Assembly: GCA_900551105.1 (NCBI GenBank)
Contig: URUT01000008.1
Span: forward strand, 1 to 39,253
Length of the DNA stretch: 39,253 bases
Direction: 5' to 3'
DNA from: an uncultured Mycoplasmatota bacterium
Lineage (GTDB): Bacteria > Bacillota_I > Bacilli_A > RF39 > UBA660
Below, one piece after another: positions 8,048-15,925 of the stretch. The position numbers were made by a program, and so were the translations under genes. Below the pieces are notes generated by a model, which saw only the letters and a program-made list of their open reading frames with translations, did no database searches and had not been told where the DNA came from. Position 1 is the stretch's first letter; each line of letters starts with the position of its first letter.

Positions 8048-8311
8048 ATGTATAAAGATGCTAGATGTTTTGAAGAAGAACCAGCTATGATGAATACTTT
8101 TGCTGATGGTAAATGTGCTCCAGTTTATGAGAAACCTTGTGAAAGAGTAAGTCATAGAGAAATTAATCATGTAATTGAACATGTACAACCAATTAATATT
8201 AGAGTAGTTAATCATCATGTATATCATCATACTTATATTCCTTGTTATACTTGTATGGAGGAAAATGAAGTGTGTCATGTATATGACTGTAATCCTTGTA
8301 ATAAAAGATAA
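8048..8311 (+). CDS. CotD-like spore coat protein
   Basis: 87 residues, rich in His and Cys, with a central run REINHVIEHVQPINIRVVN followed by HHVYHHTY, and Cys pairs near the end (CYTC, CNPC). This resembles the His-rich centre of CotD-family spore coat proteins, which lie in the inner coat; the match is by pattern, not search. ATG 8048 is the natural start, but its only ribosome site, in the hairpin loop, is 14 bases away. GTG 8036 in the same frame lies inside the hairpin and is the alternative. A sporulation-type -10 lies upstream and a terminator follows, so it is a single-gene unit. Confidence 0.6.
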   Translation: MYKDARCFEEEPAMMNTFADGKCAPVYEKPCERVSHREINHVIEHVQPINIRVVNHHVYHHTYIPCYTCMEENEVCHVYDCNPCNKR

Positions 8312-8314
8312 TAT

Positions 8315-8337
8315 AAGCCTCATTTAGAGGTTTTTTT
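8315..8337 (+). terminator. intrinsic terminator
   Basis: AAGCCTC and GAGGTTT pair (one G-T) around ATTTA, then a T-run. It begins three bases after the coat gene stop. Confidence 0.85.
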
Positions 8338-8340
8338 ATG

Positions 8341-8892
8341 ATTGTCTACTTTAACTGTAACAGATAGTAATGAGACACCTAATAGTAGTAATCTTTGTAG
8401 TGATGTTCTTAGTGCAAAAAGATTATCAAACATCATTTAGTGAAGAAGGTAATGTATGGAGATTTGGTAGCAAGTACTTATGCTGATACGCATGCAAATA
8501 CTAATTTAAGTACAATACTTAATAATTTAAATAAATGATATTAAACAAGTTGGTTTTCATTAAAACCAATTGGCAGATACAATAATGATATAAAATATGG
8601 TAATGGTAATTTAGAAAAAAATTGGATTATTAACGGTTGATGAGACAGTGTTTGATGAATTAGCTAAGAATTTATACAATGGGTCTTTTTACTTGAGTGA
8701 GCAGTATTAGGTATCCTCTCCAGTATCTGTTAGTGGATATTTACAAGGAAACCAACCACAAATATATATTACTTAGATTCTGCTACTCCATCTGTTAACA
8801 ATTGTTTACGACCTTCTATATCTTTAGTATCAAATATTAAAATTTCATCAGGAAATGGCACAGCAACTAATTCGTACAAAATAGAGGTTTAA
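8341..8892 (+). pseudogene. decayed copy of the C-terminal domain of the surface protein at 3349
   Basis: No open frame spans this stretch, but pieces in different frames match the C-terminal half of the 3349 gene in order. THANTNLSTILNNLNK (8487 on) matches THVNTNPSTVLTNLNK, with TGA replacing the Trp codon that follows. LADTIM (about 8570), YGNGNLEK (about 8596), GLLTVDETVFDELA (about 8623), SSPVSVSG (about 8717) and RPSISLVSNIKISSGNG with NSYKIEV at the end match later blocks. TGA, TAA and TAG stops and several frame changes are present. The TasA-like N terminus is absent. It is more likely a relic of a sister gene than a fresh duplication, because identity is only moderate. Confidence 0.85.
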
Positions 8893-8959
8893 TATTTAAT
8901 TTTATGAAATGTGAAATGTATCTCTTTTTATATTCTATTTGAAATAGTGTAAAGTAAGT

Positions 8960-8988
8960 TAGACAATTGATTTTAAAAATGTTATACT
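8960..8988 (+). promoter_or_regulatory. sigma-A-type promoter with extended -10
   Basis: TAGACA (8960-8965), 17 bases, then TATACT (8983-8988) preceded by TGT. AAGAGG follows at 8993-8998 as ribosome site for ATG 9006. Confidence 0.75.
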
Positions 8989-9005
8989 TTTTAAGAGGTA
9001 AAAAA

Positions 9006-9884
9006 ATGAAAAAAAGCAAGAAGATAATTATTATAGTAGTTTTAATTTTAGTGGTATTAGTTATTGGAATATATACTGCTTATTATATATTTAAAAATAA
9101 AGATAAGAAGGATACTAATTATTATTATAAAGTTGATAATAATTCAATTATGTTATTATCTAATGATAAGATTGTAAATTTTTATAATTGTAATGGTGAG
9201 TGTAGTGTTTATGAAAATTATTTTGTAAATGGTAGGCTACTTTTAAATGATAATGGGAAGATATACTTGTATGATTTAGTTAAAGGTAGTAAGTTATCTC
9301 AGGAGTATGATAAGTTATATTTTGTTAAAGATGATAGTACTGTTAAGTATTTTGTAGTTAATAATGGAAGTCTTTATGGGGTTATGGATTTAAGTGGTAA
9401 TGTAACTGTTAATTTAAATTATGAAGAGCTTGGTAGTATTAAAGAAGATGCTGTCAGTAATTTTGATGTAGCTAATGATTTAATTAGTGCTAAGAGTAAT
9501 GGTTTGTATGGGGTAGTTTCGCTTTCTAATGGTAAAGGAGTTATTGATTTTCAGTATGATGATATTAAGATATCTAGTGGGAAGATTGGTGCTAAGACTC
9601 AAGATAAGTGGTATTTAATTGGGTTAGATAATAGAAAGATAAGTAAGCTTGCATTTGATGAGATCATTTTAGGGGAGAATAGATCTTTAGTAAGAGATAA
9701 GAATACAATATATTTTATTGATAGTAGTGATGGTAATATTTTGTCAGAGAAGTTAGTTTTAGATAAAGATGATGTTATTTTAAAGTTTGAGGTTGAGGTA
9801 TTATATATTGTTAATAATGATAGTGGTAAACAAGTTAAGTATATTTATAATGAGGATGCTAATAGATTTGATAAGATTAAGTAG
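9006..9884 (+). CDS. membrane-anchored WG-repeat-like protein
   Basis: 292 residues. Lys-rich start, then one strong membrane helix (about 6-28, KIIIIVVLILVVLVIGIYT), then a soluble outer part. That part shows repeats of the pattern GLYGV-DLSG or GLYGVVSLSNGKG followed by a strand and YDDI, as in WG-type beta-propeller-like repeats (about 115-215). No catalytic residues are recognised; such proteins are usually binding or scaffold proteins. ATG 9006 has AAGAGG seven bases upstream. The frame is open back to 8967, but that part overlaps the promoter. It lies nine bases before the lipid kinase gene and is probably co-transcribed with it. Confidence 0.6.
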   Translation: MKKSKKIIIIVVLILVVLVIGIYTAYYIFKNKDKKDTNYYYKVDNNSIMLLSNDKIVNFYNCNGECSVYENYFVNGRLLLNDNGKIYLYDLVKGSKLSQEYDKLYFVKDDSTVKYFVVNNGSLYGVMDLSGNVTVNLNYEELGSIKEDAVSNFDVANDLISAKSNGLYGVVSLSNGKGVIDFQYDDIKISSGKIGAKTQDKWYLIGLDNRKISKLAFDEIILGENRSLVRDKNTIYFIDSSDGNILSEKLVLDKDDVILKFEVEVLYIVNNDSGKQVKYIYNEDANRFDKIK

Positions 9885-9893
9885 TGGTGTTTG

Positions 9894-10763
9894 ATGAAAT
9901 ATGTTTTTATAATTAATCCAGCTAGTGGTAAAACTGATTATAGTGTTATTAAGGATAATATTAAGAGAGTATTTAAAAATAAAGATTATGAGATTTTGGT
10001 TACTAAGTGTCCGGGAGAAGCTACGAAGATAGCAAGTAGATATAAAGATAATAAAAAAGTTATTGTTTATTCAGTTGGTGGAGATGGAACTTTAAATGAA
10101 GTCGTTAATGGTTTAGTTTATGGAAAGTGTAAGCTAGGAATTATTCCAACTGGGTCAGGTAATGATTTTTATAGGTGTTTAAATAACTATCAACATAAGA
10201 ATAAGAAAATTGATTTAGGTAAAGTTAATGGGAAGTATTTTATTAATATTTCTAGCGTGGGAATAGATGCTGAAACTTGTAATAATGCAAATAAGATTAA
10301 AAGTAAGTTTAAAACAGGTGCTGCTTATTATTTAGGTTTGATTCATACTTTTTTTCATTATAAGAGTAAGTTATTAAAGATATATGTTGATGGTAAACTT
10401 TATGTTAATAAGTATATGTCTGTGGCAGTTTGTAATGGTAAATATTATGGTGGAGGATTTAAGATTGCACCTTTAGCTTCTTTTGATGATAATTATTTTG
10501 ATGTTTATTTGATAGAGAAGATGAATAGATTTAGACTTATTAAAGTTATGGTTGGTTTATTAAAGGGAAATCATGAGTCTTATAGTGAGGTTAAAAAGTT
10601 TAGAGCAACGAGCGTTAAGATTATTAGTGATAAGAATTTGATTGTTAATGTTGATGGGGAGATCATGGCTTCTAAAAAATTGGAATTTGAATTAGTTAAA
10701 GATAGTTTGTTTTTATATAATGATGAAGATATTGTTAGAAAAGTTATGAGAAATAAAGCATAA
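9894..10763 (+). CDS. diacylglycerol kinase-like lipid kinase (YegS/DagK family)
   Basis: 289 residues, the usual size for this family. It phosphorylates a lipid alcohol, in Gram-positives typically diacylglycerol released during lipoteichoic acid synthesis, returning it to phosphatidic acid. Visible motifs are NPASGK (8-13), GGDGT (62-66) followed by LNEV, and GIIPTGSGNDF, the nucleotide- and Mg-binding core. A C-terminal beta domain (GGGFKIAPLASFDDNYFDVYL) completes the fold. Start: ATG 9894; a TTG three bases upstream is also in frame. It shares a bidirectional terminator with the slipin gene on the opposite strand. Substrate choice cannot be read from the sequence. Confidence 0.9.
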   Translation: MKYVFIINPASGKTDYSVIKDNIKRVFKNKDYEILVTKCPGEATKIASRYKDNKKVIVYSVGGDGTLNEVVNGLVYGKCKLGIIPTGSGNDFYRCLNNYQHKNKKIDLGKVNGKYFINISSVGIDAETCNNANKIKSKFKTGAAYYLGLIHTFFHYKSKLLKIYVDGKLYVNKYMSVAVCNGKYYGGGFKIAPLASFDDNYFDVYLIEKMNRFRLIKVMVGLLKGNHESYSEVKKFRATSVKIISDKNLIVNVDGEIMASKKLEFELVKDSLFLYNDEDIVRKVMRNKA

Positions 10764-10790
10764 AAAAAAACTCTTGCGAGTTTATTTTTT
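10764..10790. terminator. bidirectional intrinsic terminator
   Basis: AAACTC (10768-10773) and GAGTTT (10778-10783) pair around TTGC, with an A-run to the left and a T-run to the right. It serves the lipid kinase (plus) and the slipin (minus); the slipin stop codon lies at 10782-10784, inside it. Confidence 0.85.
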
Positions 10791-11528
10791 TTCGGTTTTT
10801 CCTTTGATTGCTTCTAGAATTTCAATTGGTAGGGCAACTACTATTGTATTAGATTTATCAGCAGAAATATCATTTAGTGTTGATAGAGTTCTAAGGTGCA
10901 TAGCTCCTGGAGTAGTAGCCATTATCTTAGCAGCTTTTGCTAGGTTTTCTGATGCTTCAACTTCACCTTTGGCTTTAGTGATAACTGCAACTTTTTCTCT
11001 TTCAGCTTCAGCAGCAATAGCTAAAACTCTTTTCATTTCTTCTGGTAGGGCAATGTCTTTTAGTTCAACGTTTTCTACTTTGATTCCCCATGGGTCAGTT
11101 GCTTCATCAATTATTTTACATATTTCTTCAGAAATTTTATCTCTTTGTGCAAGTAATTCATCTAGGGTTACGGCACCAACAGCATTTCTCATGGTTGTTT
11201 GAGCAAGCTGGCTTACAGCATATTTGTAATTTTCTACGGAGATAATTACTTTAGATGCATCAAAGATACTATAATATAATACTGCATTAATTCTAATTGA
11301 TACGTTGTCTTTTGTAATAGCATCTTGTTCAGGAACATCTACGGCTTTAGTACGAATATCAACTTTTTTCATAGATTCAAAGATAGGTAGAACTAAACGC
11401 CATCCTGGTTTTACGATTTTGCAGTATCTTCCTAGACGGAATTTTACGCCTCTTTCATATTCGTCAATCTGTCTGATAGATCTTAAGATAATAACAAGAA
11501 TAATTGCTAGAATAATTAGTAAATACAT
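10782..11528 (-). CDS. slipin / stomatin-family SPFH membrane protein
   Basis: 248 residues. A short N-terminal membrane segment (about 2-17, YLLIILAIILVIIL) is followed by the SPFH/band-7 domain: EYERGVKFRLGRY, KPGWRLVLPIFE, then a coiled Glu/Ala-rich region (MKRVLAIAAEAEREK and following) and a hydrophobic end (NTIVVALPIEILEAI). Slipins form oligomers on the inner face of the membrane and organise membrane microdomains; many are paired with an NfeD protease partner, which is not present here. AAAGGAG lies eight bases before the ATG on the minus strand. It has its own promoter sharing a -35 box with the divergent gene at 11630. Confidence 0.9.
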   Translation of the reverse strand: MYLLIILAIILVIILRSIRQIDEYERGVKFRLGRYCKIVKPGWRLVLPIFESMKKVDIRTKAVDVPEQDAITKDNVSIRINAVLYYSIFDASKVIISVENYKYAVSQLAQTTMRNAVGAVTLDELLAQRDKISEEICKIIDEATDPWGIKVENVELKDIALPEEMKRVLAIAAEAEREKVAVITKAKGEVEASENLAKAAKIMATTPGAMHLRTLSTLNDISADKSNTIVVALPIEILEAIKGKTEKK

Positions 11529-11551
11529 TTTAAAGCTCCTTTCTTGATTTT

Positions 11552-11580
11552 ATTATATTATAAATAAGAAGAGATTGCAA
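11552..11580 (-). promoter_or_regulatory. slipin promoter (minus strand)
   Basis: Read on the minus strand: TTGCAA (11580-11575), 17 bases, TATAAT (11557-11552). The -35 hexamer is a palindrome and also serves the plus-strand promoter. Confidence 0.75.
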
Positions 11581-11603
11581 AATGAATGGTTTTAAATTAT
11601 AAT
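11575..11603 (+). promoter_or_regulatory. divergent promoter sharing the same -35
   Basis: TTGCAA (11575-11580), 17 bases, TATAAT (11598-11603). It drives the membrane protein at 11630. Spacing and hexamers are identical to those of the minus-strand promoter. Confidence 0.75.
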
Positions 11604-11629
11604 TATTTTAGTAGAAAAGAGGCTTTGAG

Positions 11630-12202
11630 ATGATTTTTAAGAGAAAAGAAAGAAAAATAAAGAATAGAATTAGTATTATAGTTTCATTTGTATTATTATT
11701 TTTAGGAGTTTTACTTTTTATATTTCCTTGGTTTAATGTAAATGAGCCAGTTAATTTACTTTATTTGCTTTTTGCAGTTTATGCTGGTGTTAAGTTAATT
11801 GAGTATATTCTTACTCGTAATGGAACTGATAGAGAAACATTATATACTAGTGTTGCTTGTATGTTAGCATCTTTTAGTGGTTTTAAGTTTAGTGGTTATA
11901 ATGCACCTATGGTTCTTAGTTTGACATTAATATCTTGGGTAGGAATTATGTCTATTATTAAGTTAATTAAGTTAGATTATTATCATGATAGGGAAAATGG
12001 TATGTTTTATGTTAATTTAGTTACTTTTTCTTTATTTTTGTTACTAGGAATACTTACTAGTATAAATTTATATTTTAATGCGACTGTTCAGACTTTGATG
12101 CTTGGTTTTTTCTTTGTAGTTAATGGGTTACTTGATTTAGCTGAAGATGCAATTAGAGTTCTTGTTACAGATAAAGATTTAAAAATAAAAAATACTTATT
12201 AG
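11630..12202 (+). CDS. multi-pass membrane protein, DUF308/HdeD-like
   Basis: 190 residues with about six hydrophobic segments of short spacing (for example ISIIVSFVLLFLGVLLFIFP, VNLLYLLFAVYAGVKLIEYI, MVLSLTLISWVGIMSIIKLI, VNLVTFSLFLLLGILTSINL and a last one near LMLGFFFVVNGLLDLAEDAI). The repeated three-helix pattern and length suggest a DUF308 (HdeD-like) protein, but similarity is weak. AAAAGAGG lies seven bases before ATG 11630. Function unknown; a second DUF308 protein lies at 36058. A terminator follows at once. Confidence 0.55.
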   Translation: MIFKRKERKIKNRISIIVSFVLLFLGVLLFIFPWFNVNEPVNLLYLLFAVYAGVKLIEYILTRNGTDRETLYTSVACMLASFSGFKFSGYNAPMVLSLTLISWVGIMSIIKLIKLDYYHDRENGMFYVNLVTFSLFLLLGILTSINLYFNATVQTLMLGFFFVVNGLLDLAEDAIRVLVTDKDLKIKNTY

Positions 12203-12236
12203 AAACATTACAGGTTAGTGCTTGTAGTGTTTTTTT
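12203..12236. terminator. intrinsic terminator between convergent genes
   Basis: AAACATTACA pairs with TGTAGTGTTT (one G-T) around a loop, then a T-run on the plus strand. The stop codon of the convergent YfhO gene (12215-12217) lies in the loop. Confidence 0.8.
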
Positions 12237-14419
12237 ATAAGTATTATAAAGATACCGATACTTCCTAATGAAATTATAAAGGGCCAAAGTTTAGTGTCAT
12301 CGTATTTTAGTTCTAGGGTGTGTGTGCCGGGTTCTGCTTCAATACCAATGAGACCACCTTCTAGATATATTGGCACTATTTCTTTATTGTCTAGTTTGAT
12401 TTGCCAGTCTTTATCATAGGGAATAGTTGTGTAAATAATCATATCATCATCTAAGGTAATAGTTCCTTTTAGATGACTATCTTTTTTGATTTCGTATTGG
12501 AGTTCATATTTGTTTAATTTTTCAGTAACTTTTTTGGTAAGTGTCTCGTTTTCAATAAATAATTCCCGAAAGTTATCATCAGTATATGAAACAATTACTT
12601 CATCATCTTTCTTTAGTTCCATGCTTATTAGACAAGTGAAAAGATCTGATGAGATGCGATAGTCCTGATAGTTTGCTGGTAAGATGGATCTATCGCTTGT
12701 TGTAATATAGATATTATCATTCCATATGACATAGTTTTGATTATTGTGGATAACAAAGAAATAAGTTCCGTCTTCTTTAACTTGGTAGGTTACTAGGTTA
12801 TTATCATTTTTAAGATTATATTTTCCTTTGATGTATACATTGTCGATGCTAGTTAGTTTTGATATGTAATTATTTCGGTTTATAATAAAATCATCTTCAA
12901 GAGTAAGTGATGTAATATCTTTGCTTGCTCCAAATATTTTCTTTTCCATAATGCTTGCTATTATTCCATTTGCGTTTCGGACAGTTGATTTAAAATCGGT
13001 AGATATTCCAAAATTTCCAATAAAATTAAGTGGTTCTTTATAAGTCATAGAGGAAAAGTAATTAAAACTATAAGAAGAGTCATAGAAGTTACTTTTAGTT
13101 ATGTAGTTAGTTCCTTTTAAATTTAAACAGATGGTGGCAAGGCATTCTAGGATGATGCAGCATGAAACGATAATTTTAGTGAGTCTTTTTTTATTAAAGA
13201 TTAGATAGCCAAAGTAAATTATGATCATTATTATGTTTAGAATGAAGATGTTTAAGTCAACTGATTTTGTATAGTAAAAATAGATTAGTAGTCCTAGGTA
13301 TAGTAGGGCTAAAGGGTAGTTAATGATACTAATATTTTCTTTTGAATAATTTTTAAGTGCTAAATAGATTAGGAGAAAACTAAAAATAAAAGAGTATCTT
13401 AGTGGGAAACCAGCTGGAGTGGTGAATCCTGAAATTACATAATTTATTTGTGGTGTGAAGAATGCGATTAAAATAATTACTACCAGAATTAAATTATGAA
13501 TTTTCTCTTTTTTATTAATATTTTTATTAAAGAAATATGCTAAGGCTCCTATAAGTGCAAAGACACTTACACAAATATTTGCATAGTCACTAGAGTCTGT
13601 GTAATTTACTTTGATGTTGCCGGAAAATAGAGCACTAATAAAGTCTTTGATTTGTAAGACATTAGTGTAGTTATATGAAACTAATTTTGTTTTGTTAATA
13701 ATATTATAAACATTATAAATATGAAAGAAAGAGATGCCAATGACAACGGCTGTGTATAACATCATGTGTAAGAAGTTTTTGATTTTATAAGAGTATGGTT
13801 CTTTTATTGTGAACAGTTTAAACAAATAATATACTAGGACAAATAGAGATAGCATATAACCAATGTAAAAGTTAGATATGTAGATGTAAGTTAGAGTTAA
13901 TATGTATATTATTGGATTATTTTTTAGGACATTTTGAACGCTAAGAACAAGAAGGGGAAACATCATAAAACCGTCTAACCATATTATGTTAAAGTAATAA
14001 GCTAAAAACCAGCCAGAGTAGATGTAACATATTGAAGCGATTAAGGCTCCTTTAGAGTTATATTTACTAAAGAAGTAGTATGAACTAATGCTTGCGATAA
14101 GTAGTTTACAGATTAAAATAGCTAAATACATTAGTTTATAATTACTAAAAATAAGTGCTATTAAGTTTATTGGGCTTGCTAGGTAATATACAAAGTTAAA
14201 CATTGATGGGTTACCTAGAAAATTCATAAATGAGTAACTTTGATAGTTAAAACTTTTTAGTTTGGTGATGTAGTCATAAATAAATGGTTCATACTGAGTT
14301 GAAGCATCAGCAATTGCTAGGTCATTATTTCCTAGAGGATATATGTCATTAATTAGCATAAGAATAAAAAATGTGCTTAGTACGCATAAAATTAATATAA
14401 ATAAATCTTTCTTTTTCAT
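12215..14419 (-). CDS. YfhO-family multi-pass membrane protein
   Basis: 734 residues with about a dozen membrane helices in the first 430 residues, then a soluble outer domain and a last helix (about 710-728). Typical YfhO features are visible: an early outward acidic loop (NDLAIADASTQYEPF), NIIWLDGFMMFPLL in the middle, and the closing PYDKDWQIKLDNKEI with EAEPGTHTLELKY. YfhO proteins act like GT-C glycosyltransferases and in Listeria and Bacillus have been linked to decorating lipoteichoic acid with sugars. Length is slightly below the usual 800-870. No Shine-Dalgarno is visible before the ATG, so the transcript may be nearly leaderless. Substrate is unknown. Confidence 0.85.
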   Translation of the reverse strand: MKKKDLFILILCVLSTFFILMLINDIYPLGNNDLAIADASTQYEPFIYDYITKLKSFNYQSYSFMNFLGNPSMFNFVYYLASPINLIALIFSNYKLMYLAILICKLLIASISSYYFFSKYNSKGALIASICYIYSGWFLAYYFNIIWLDGFMMFPLLVLSVQNVLKNNPIIYILTLTYIYISNFYIGYMLSLFVLVYYLFKLFTIKEPYSYKIKNFLHMMLYTAVVIGISFFHIYNVYNIINKTKLVSYNYTNVLQIKDFISALFSGNIKVNYTDSSDYANICVSVFALIGALAYFFNKNINKKEKIHNLILVVIILIAFFTPQINYVISGFTTPAGFPLRYSFIFSFLLIYLALKNYSKENISIINYPLALLYLGLLIYFYYTKSVDLNIFILNIIMIIIYFGYLIFNKKRLTKIIVSCCIILECLATICLNLKGTNYITKSNFYDSSYSFNYFSSMTYKEPLNFIGNFGISTDFKSTVRNANGIIASIMEKKIFGASKDITSLTLEDDFIINRNNYISKLTSIDNVYIKGKYNLKNDNNLVTYQVKEDGTYFFVIHNNQNYVIWNDNIYITTSDRSILPANYQDYRISSDLFTCLISMELKKDDEVIVSYTDDNFRELFIENETLTKKVTEKLNKYELQYEIKKDSHLKGTITLDDDMIIYTTIPYDKDWQIKLDNKEIVPIYLEGGLIGIEAEPGTHTLELKYDDTKLWPFIISLGSIGIFIILIKKHYKH

Positions 14420-14441
14420 AATTAAAGTTTAACATATAAAT

Positions 14442-14470
14442 TTGGTAAATTCATTACTTTATGATACAAT
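14442..14470 (+). promoter_or_regulatory. sigma-A-type promoter with extended -10
   Basis: TTGGTA (14442-14447), 17 bases, TACAAT (14465-14470) preceded by TGA. It drives the gene at 14491 and lies in the 71-base gap shared with the divergent YfhO gene. Confidence 0.7.
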
Positions 14471-14490
14471 AGCACTTGAAAGAGGCTTTT

Positions 14491-15072
14491 ATGAAGAAAA
14501 AAGTAGTAACAAGAAAACAATTAAATAAATATTTGTTTTGGTATAGAAGTGTCTTTTGTAAAAATATAAAGTTTCAAACTAATGATAGTGATGAAGATAC
14601 AATAAATTTATTAAAAGGGCTAAATATTAAAAATCGCAAGAAGAGAATTAAGTTTGTGTTTGATAAGTGTTGTGAGGTTTTAGATAAAGAGTTTCCTAAA
14701 GATGCTTGTGCATTTATAAATGGGCAGTGCATTGTTCAGAGAAAAAATAATTCAAAGAAGAAGTGCGGGTGTTGTAGGTACTGTGAGTATGTGACATTAA
14801 ATGGATGTCCTTCTAAAAATGTTGCTTGCAAGTTATTTAATTGTAGTGAGGTAACTAGTAGGTATCATCTAAAATCTAAAAAAGATTTGGTTTTACTTAA
14901 GTTATTAAGTTTAAAGAATCAAACAGTTATTACACATAATTATTTTACGATAAAGGAGGAATCCTTAAAAGATTTATATACAATAACCTTTACGCATGCG
15001 TTTATAAGAATGGTTTATAGGCAAGTAAGAAGGTTATTTAGAAAGGATAAGTATTTATACTTAAATAAGTGA
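14491..15072 (+). CDS. Cys-cluster protein of unknown function
   Basis: 193 residues, basic. The centre holds a dense cysteine motif: CGCCRYC, then C after TLNG, then C at VACKLFNC (pattern C-x-C-C-x2-C-x8-C-x6-C-x4-C), preceded by Cys residues at DACAF and GQC. This suggests a metal centre, perhaps Zn or Fe-S. The remainder is helical with Lys/Arg-rich ends (MVYRQVRRLFRKDKY). Similar short Cys-rich proteins occur in Firmicutes, but I cannot name a family. ATG 14491 follows AAAGAGG by five bases; an in-frame TTG at 14476 is less likely. The methyltransferase gene starts two bases after its stop, so they form one operon. Confidence 0.65.
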   Translation: MKKKVVTRKQLNKYLFWYRSVFCKNIKFQTNDSDEDTINLLKGLNIKNRKKRIKFVFDKCCEVLDKEFPKDACAFINGQCIVQRKNNSKKKCGCCRYCEYVTLNGCPSKNVACKLFNCSEVTSRYHLKSKKDLVLLKLLSLKNQTVITHNYFTIKEESLKDLYTITFTHAFIRMVYRQVRRLFRKDKYLYLNK

Positions 15073-15073
15073 G

Positions 15074-15925
15074 ATGGAAACAGTAAATAATTTTAAAGAT
15101 TATGAAATAATTAGTATGAGTAATGGTTATAAATATGAAAGATGGGGTAAGTATTATTTAAAAAGACCTGATCCTTTAGTTATTTGGCCTGATAATGAAG
15201 ATATAAAAGTTGATGCTGAGTATACAAGAAGTAATACTGGTGGTGGAGAGTGGAAGGTCTATTCTAAGATGCCTAGTTCTTGGCAAGTTAGGTATGAAGA
15301 TATGGTTTTTAACTTGAAACTAATGGGTTTTAAGCATACGGGTTTATTTCCTGAACAAGCATATAACTGGAATATAATTAGAGAAACTATTAGGAAGTCT
15401 AATAGAAAGGTAAATGTTCTTAATTTGTTTGCTTATACAGGTGGTGCTAGCATTGCTGCTTTAATGGAGCATGCTAATGTTACTCATGTTGATTCTTCTA
15501 GAGGAATGATTGATTGGGCTAAGGAAAATGTTATAGCTAATCATTTAGATGGTGAAAATATAAAGTTTTATATTGATGATGTTAAGAAGCTTGTTAAAAG
15601 AGAACTTAGAAGGGGAAATAAGTATGATATTATTATAATGGATCCGCCATCATTTGGTAGGGGAGCAAAAAATGAGGTTTGGCAAGTTTCTAAAGATTTG
15701 TATAATTTAATTTTAGATTGTAGTAATTTACTTAGTGATGATGCTTTATTATTTATAGTTAATACTTATACTGAGGGTTTATCAAAAACCGTAATCGAGA
15801 ATATTTTAAAGAAAACGATTAAGAGAAAAGGTACGGTTGTTGGAACTGAGTTAGGAATTGAAGCTAGAAATGGTTTAGTTCTTCCTTGCGGAGTTACAGT
15901 AAGGTGGGAGTGTAATGGAAGATAA
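15074..15925 (+). CDS. class I SAM-dependent methyltransferase (RlmI/RlmL-like)
   Basis: 283 residues. The Rossmann methyltransferase core is clear: VLNLFAYTGGASIAA (SAM-binding motif I), HVDSSRGMIDWAKEN (motif II, acidic end), then YIDDV and IIMDPPSFGRG (motif IV, the NPPY/DPPxF form found in RNA base methyltransferases). This matches the family of RlmI/RlmK-like 23S rRNA cytosine/guanine methyltransferases, but the N-terminal PUA domain of RlmI is missing and a short beta region takes its place. ATG 15074 directly follows the upstream stop, and the next gene overlaps its end by 11 bases, suggesting translational coupling. Target base unknown. Confidence 0.85.
   Translation: METVNNFKDYEIISMSNGYKYERWGKYYLKRPDPLVIWPDNEDIKVDAEYTRSNTGGGEWKVYSKMPSSWQVRYEDMVFNLKLMGFKHTGLFPEQAYNWNIIRETIRKSNRKVNVLNLFAYTGGASIAALMEHANVTHVDSSRGMIDWAKENVIANHLDGENIKFYIDDVKKLVKRELRRGNKYDIIIMDPPSFGRGAKNEVWQVSKDLYNLILDCSNLLSDDALLFIVNTYTEGLSKTVIENILKKTIKRKGTVVGTELGIEARNGLVLPCGVTVRWECNGR

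Noticed and set aside
8024..8323. Minus-strand open frame across the coat gene
   Set aside because: It lacks a ribosome site, and its composition (Met/Ile/Tyr runs) mirrors the codons of the His-rich plus-strand gene.
8341..8892. In-frame TGA where the related gene has Trp, suggesting genetic code 4
   Set aside because: TGA ends nusA, infB, the DUF1016 gene and others, Trp is coded by TGG throughout, and the same relic also has TAA and TAG stops and frame changes.
10774..11202. Plus-strand open frame opposite slipin
   Set aside because: It is the complement of a clear SPFH protein and begins within the shared terminator.
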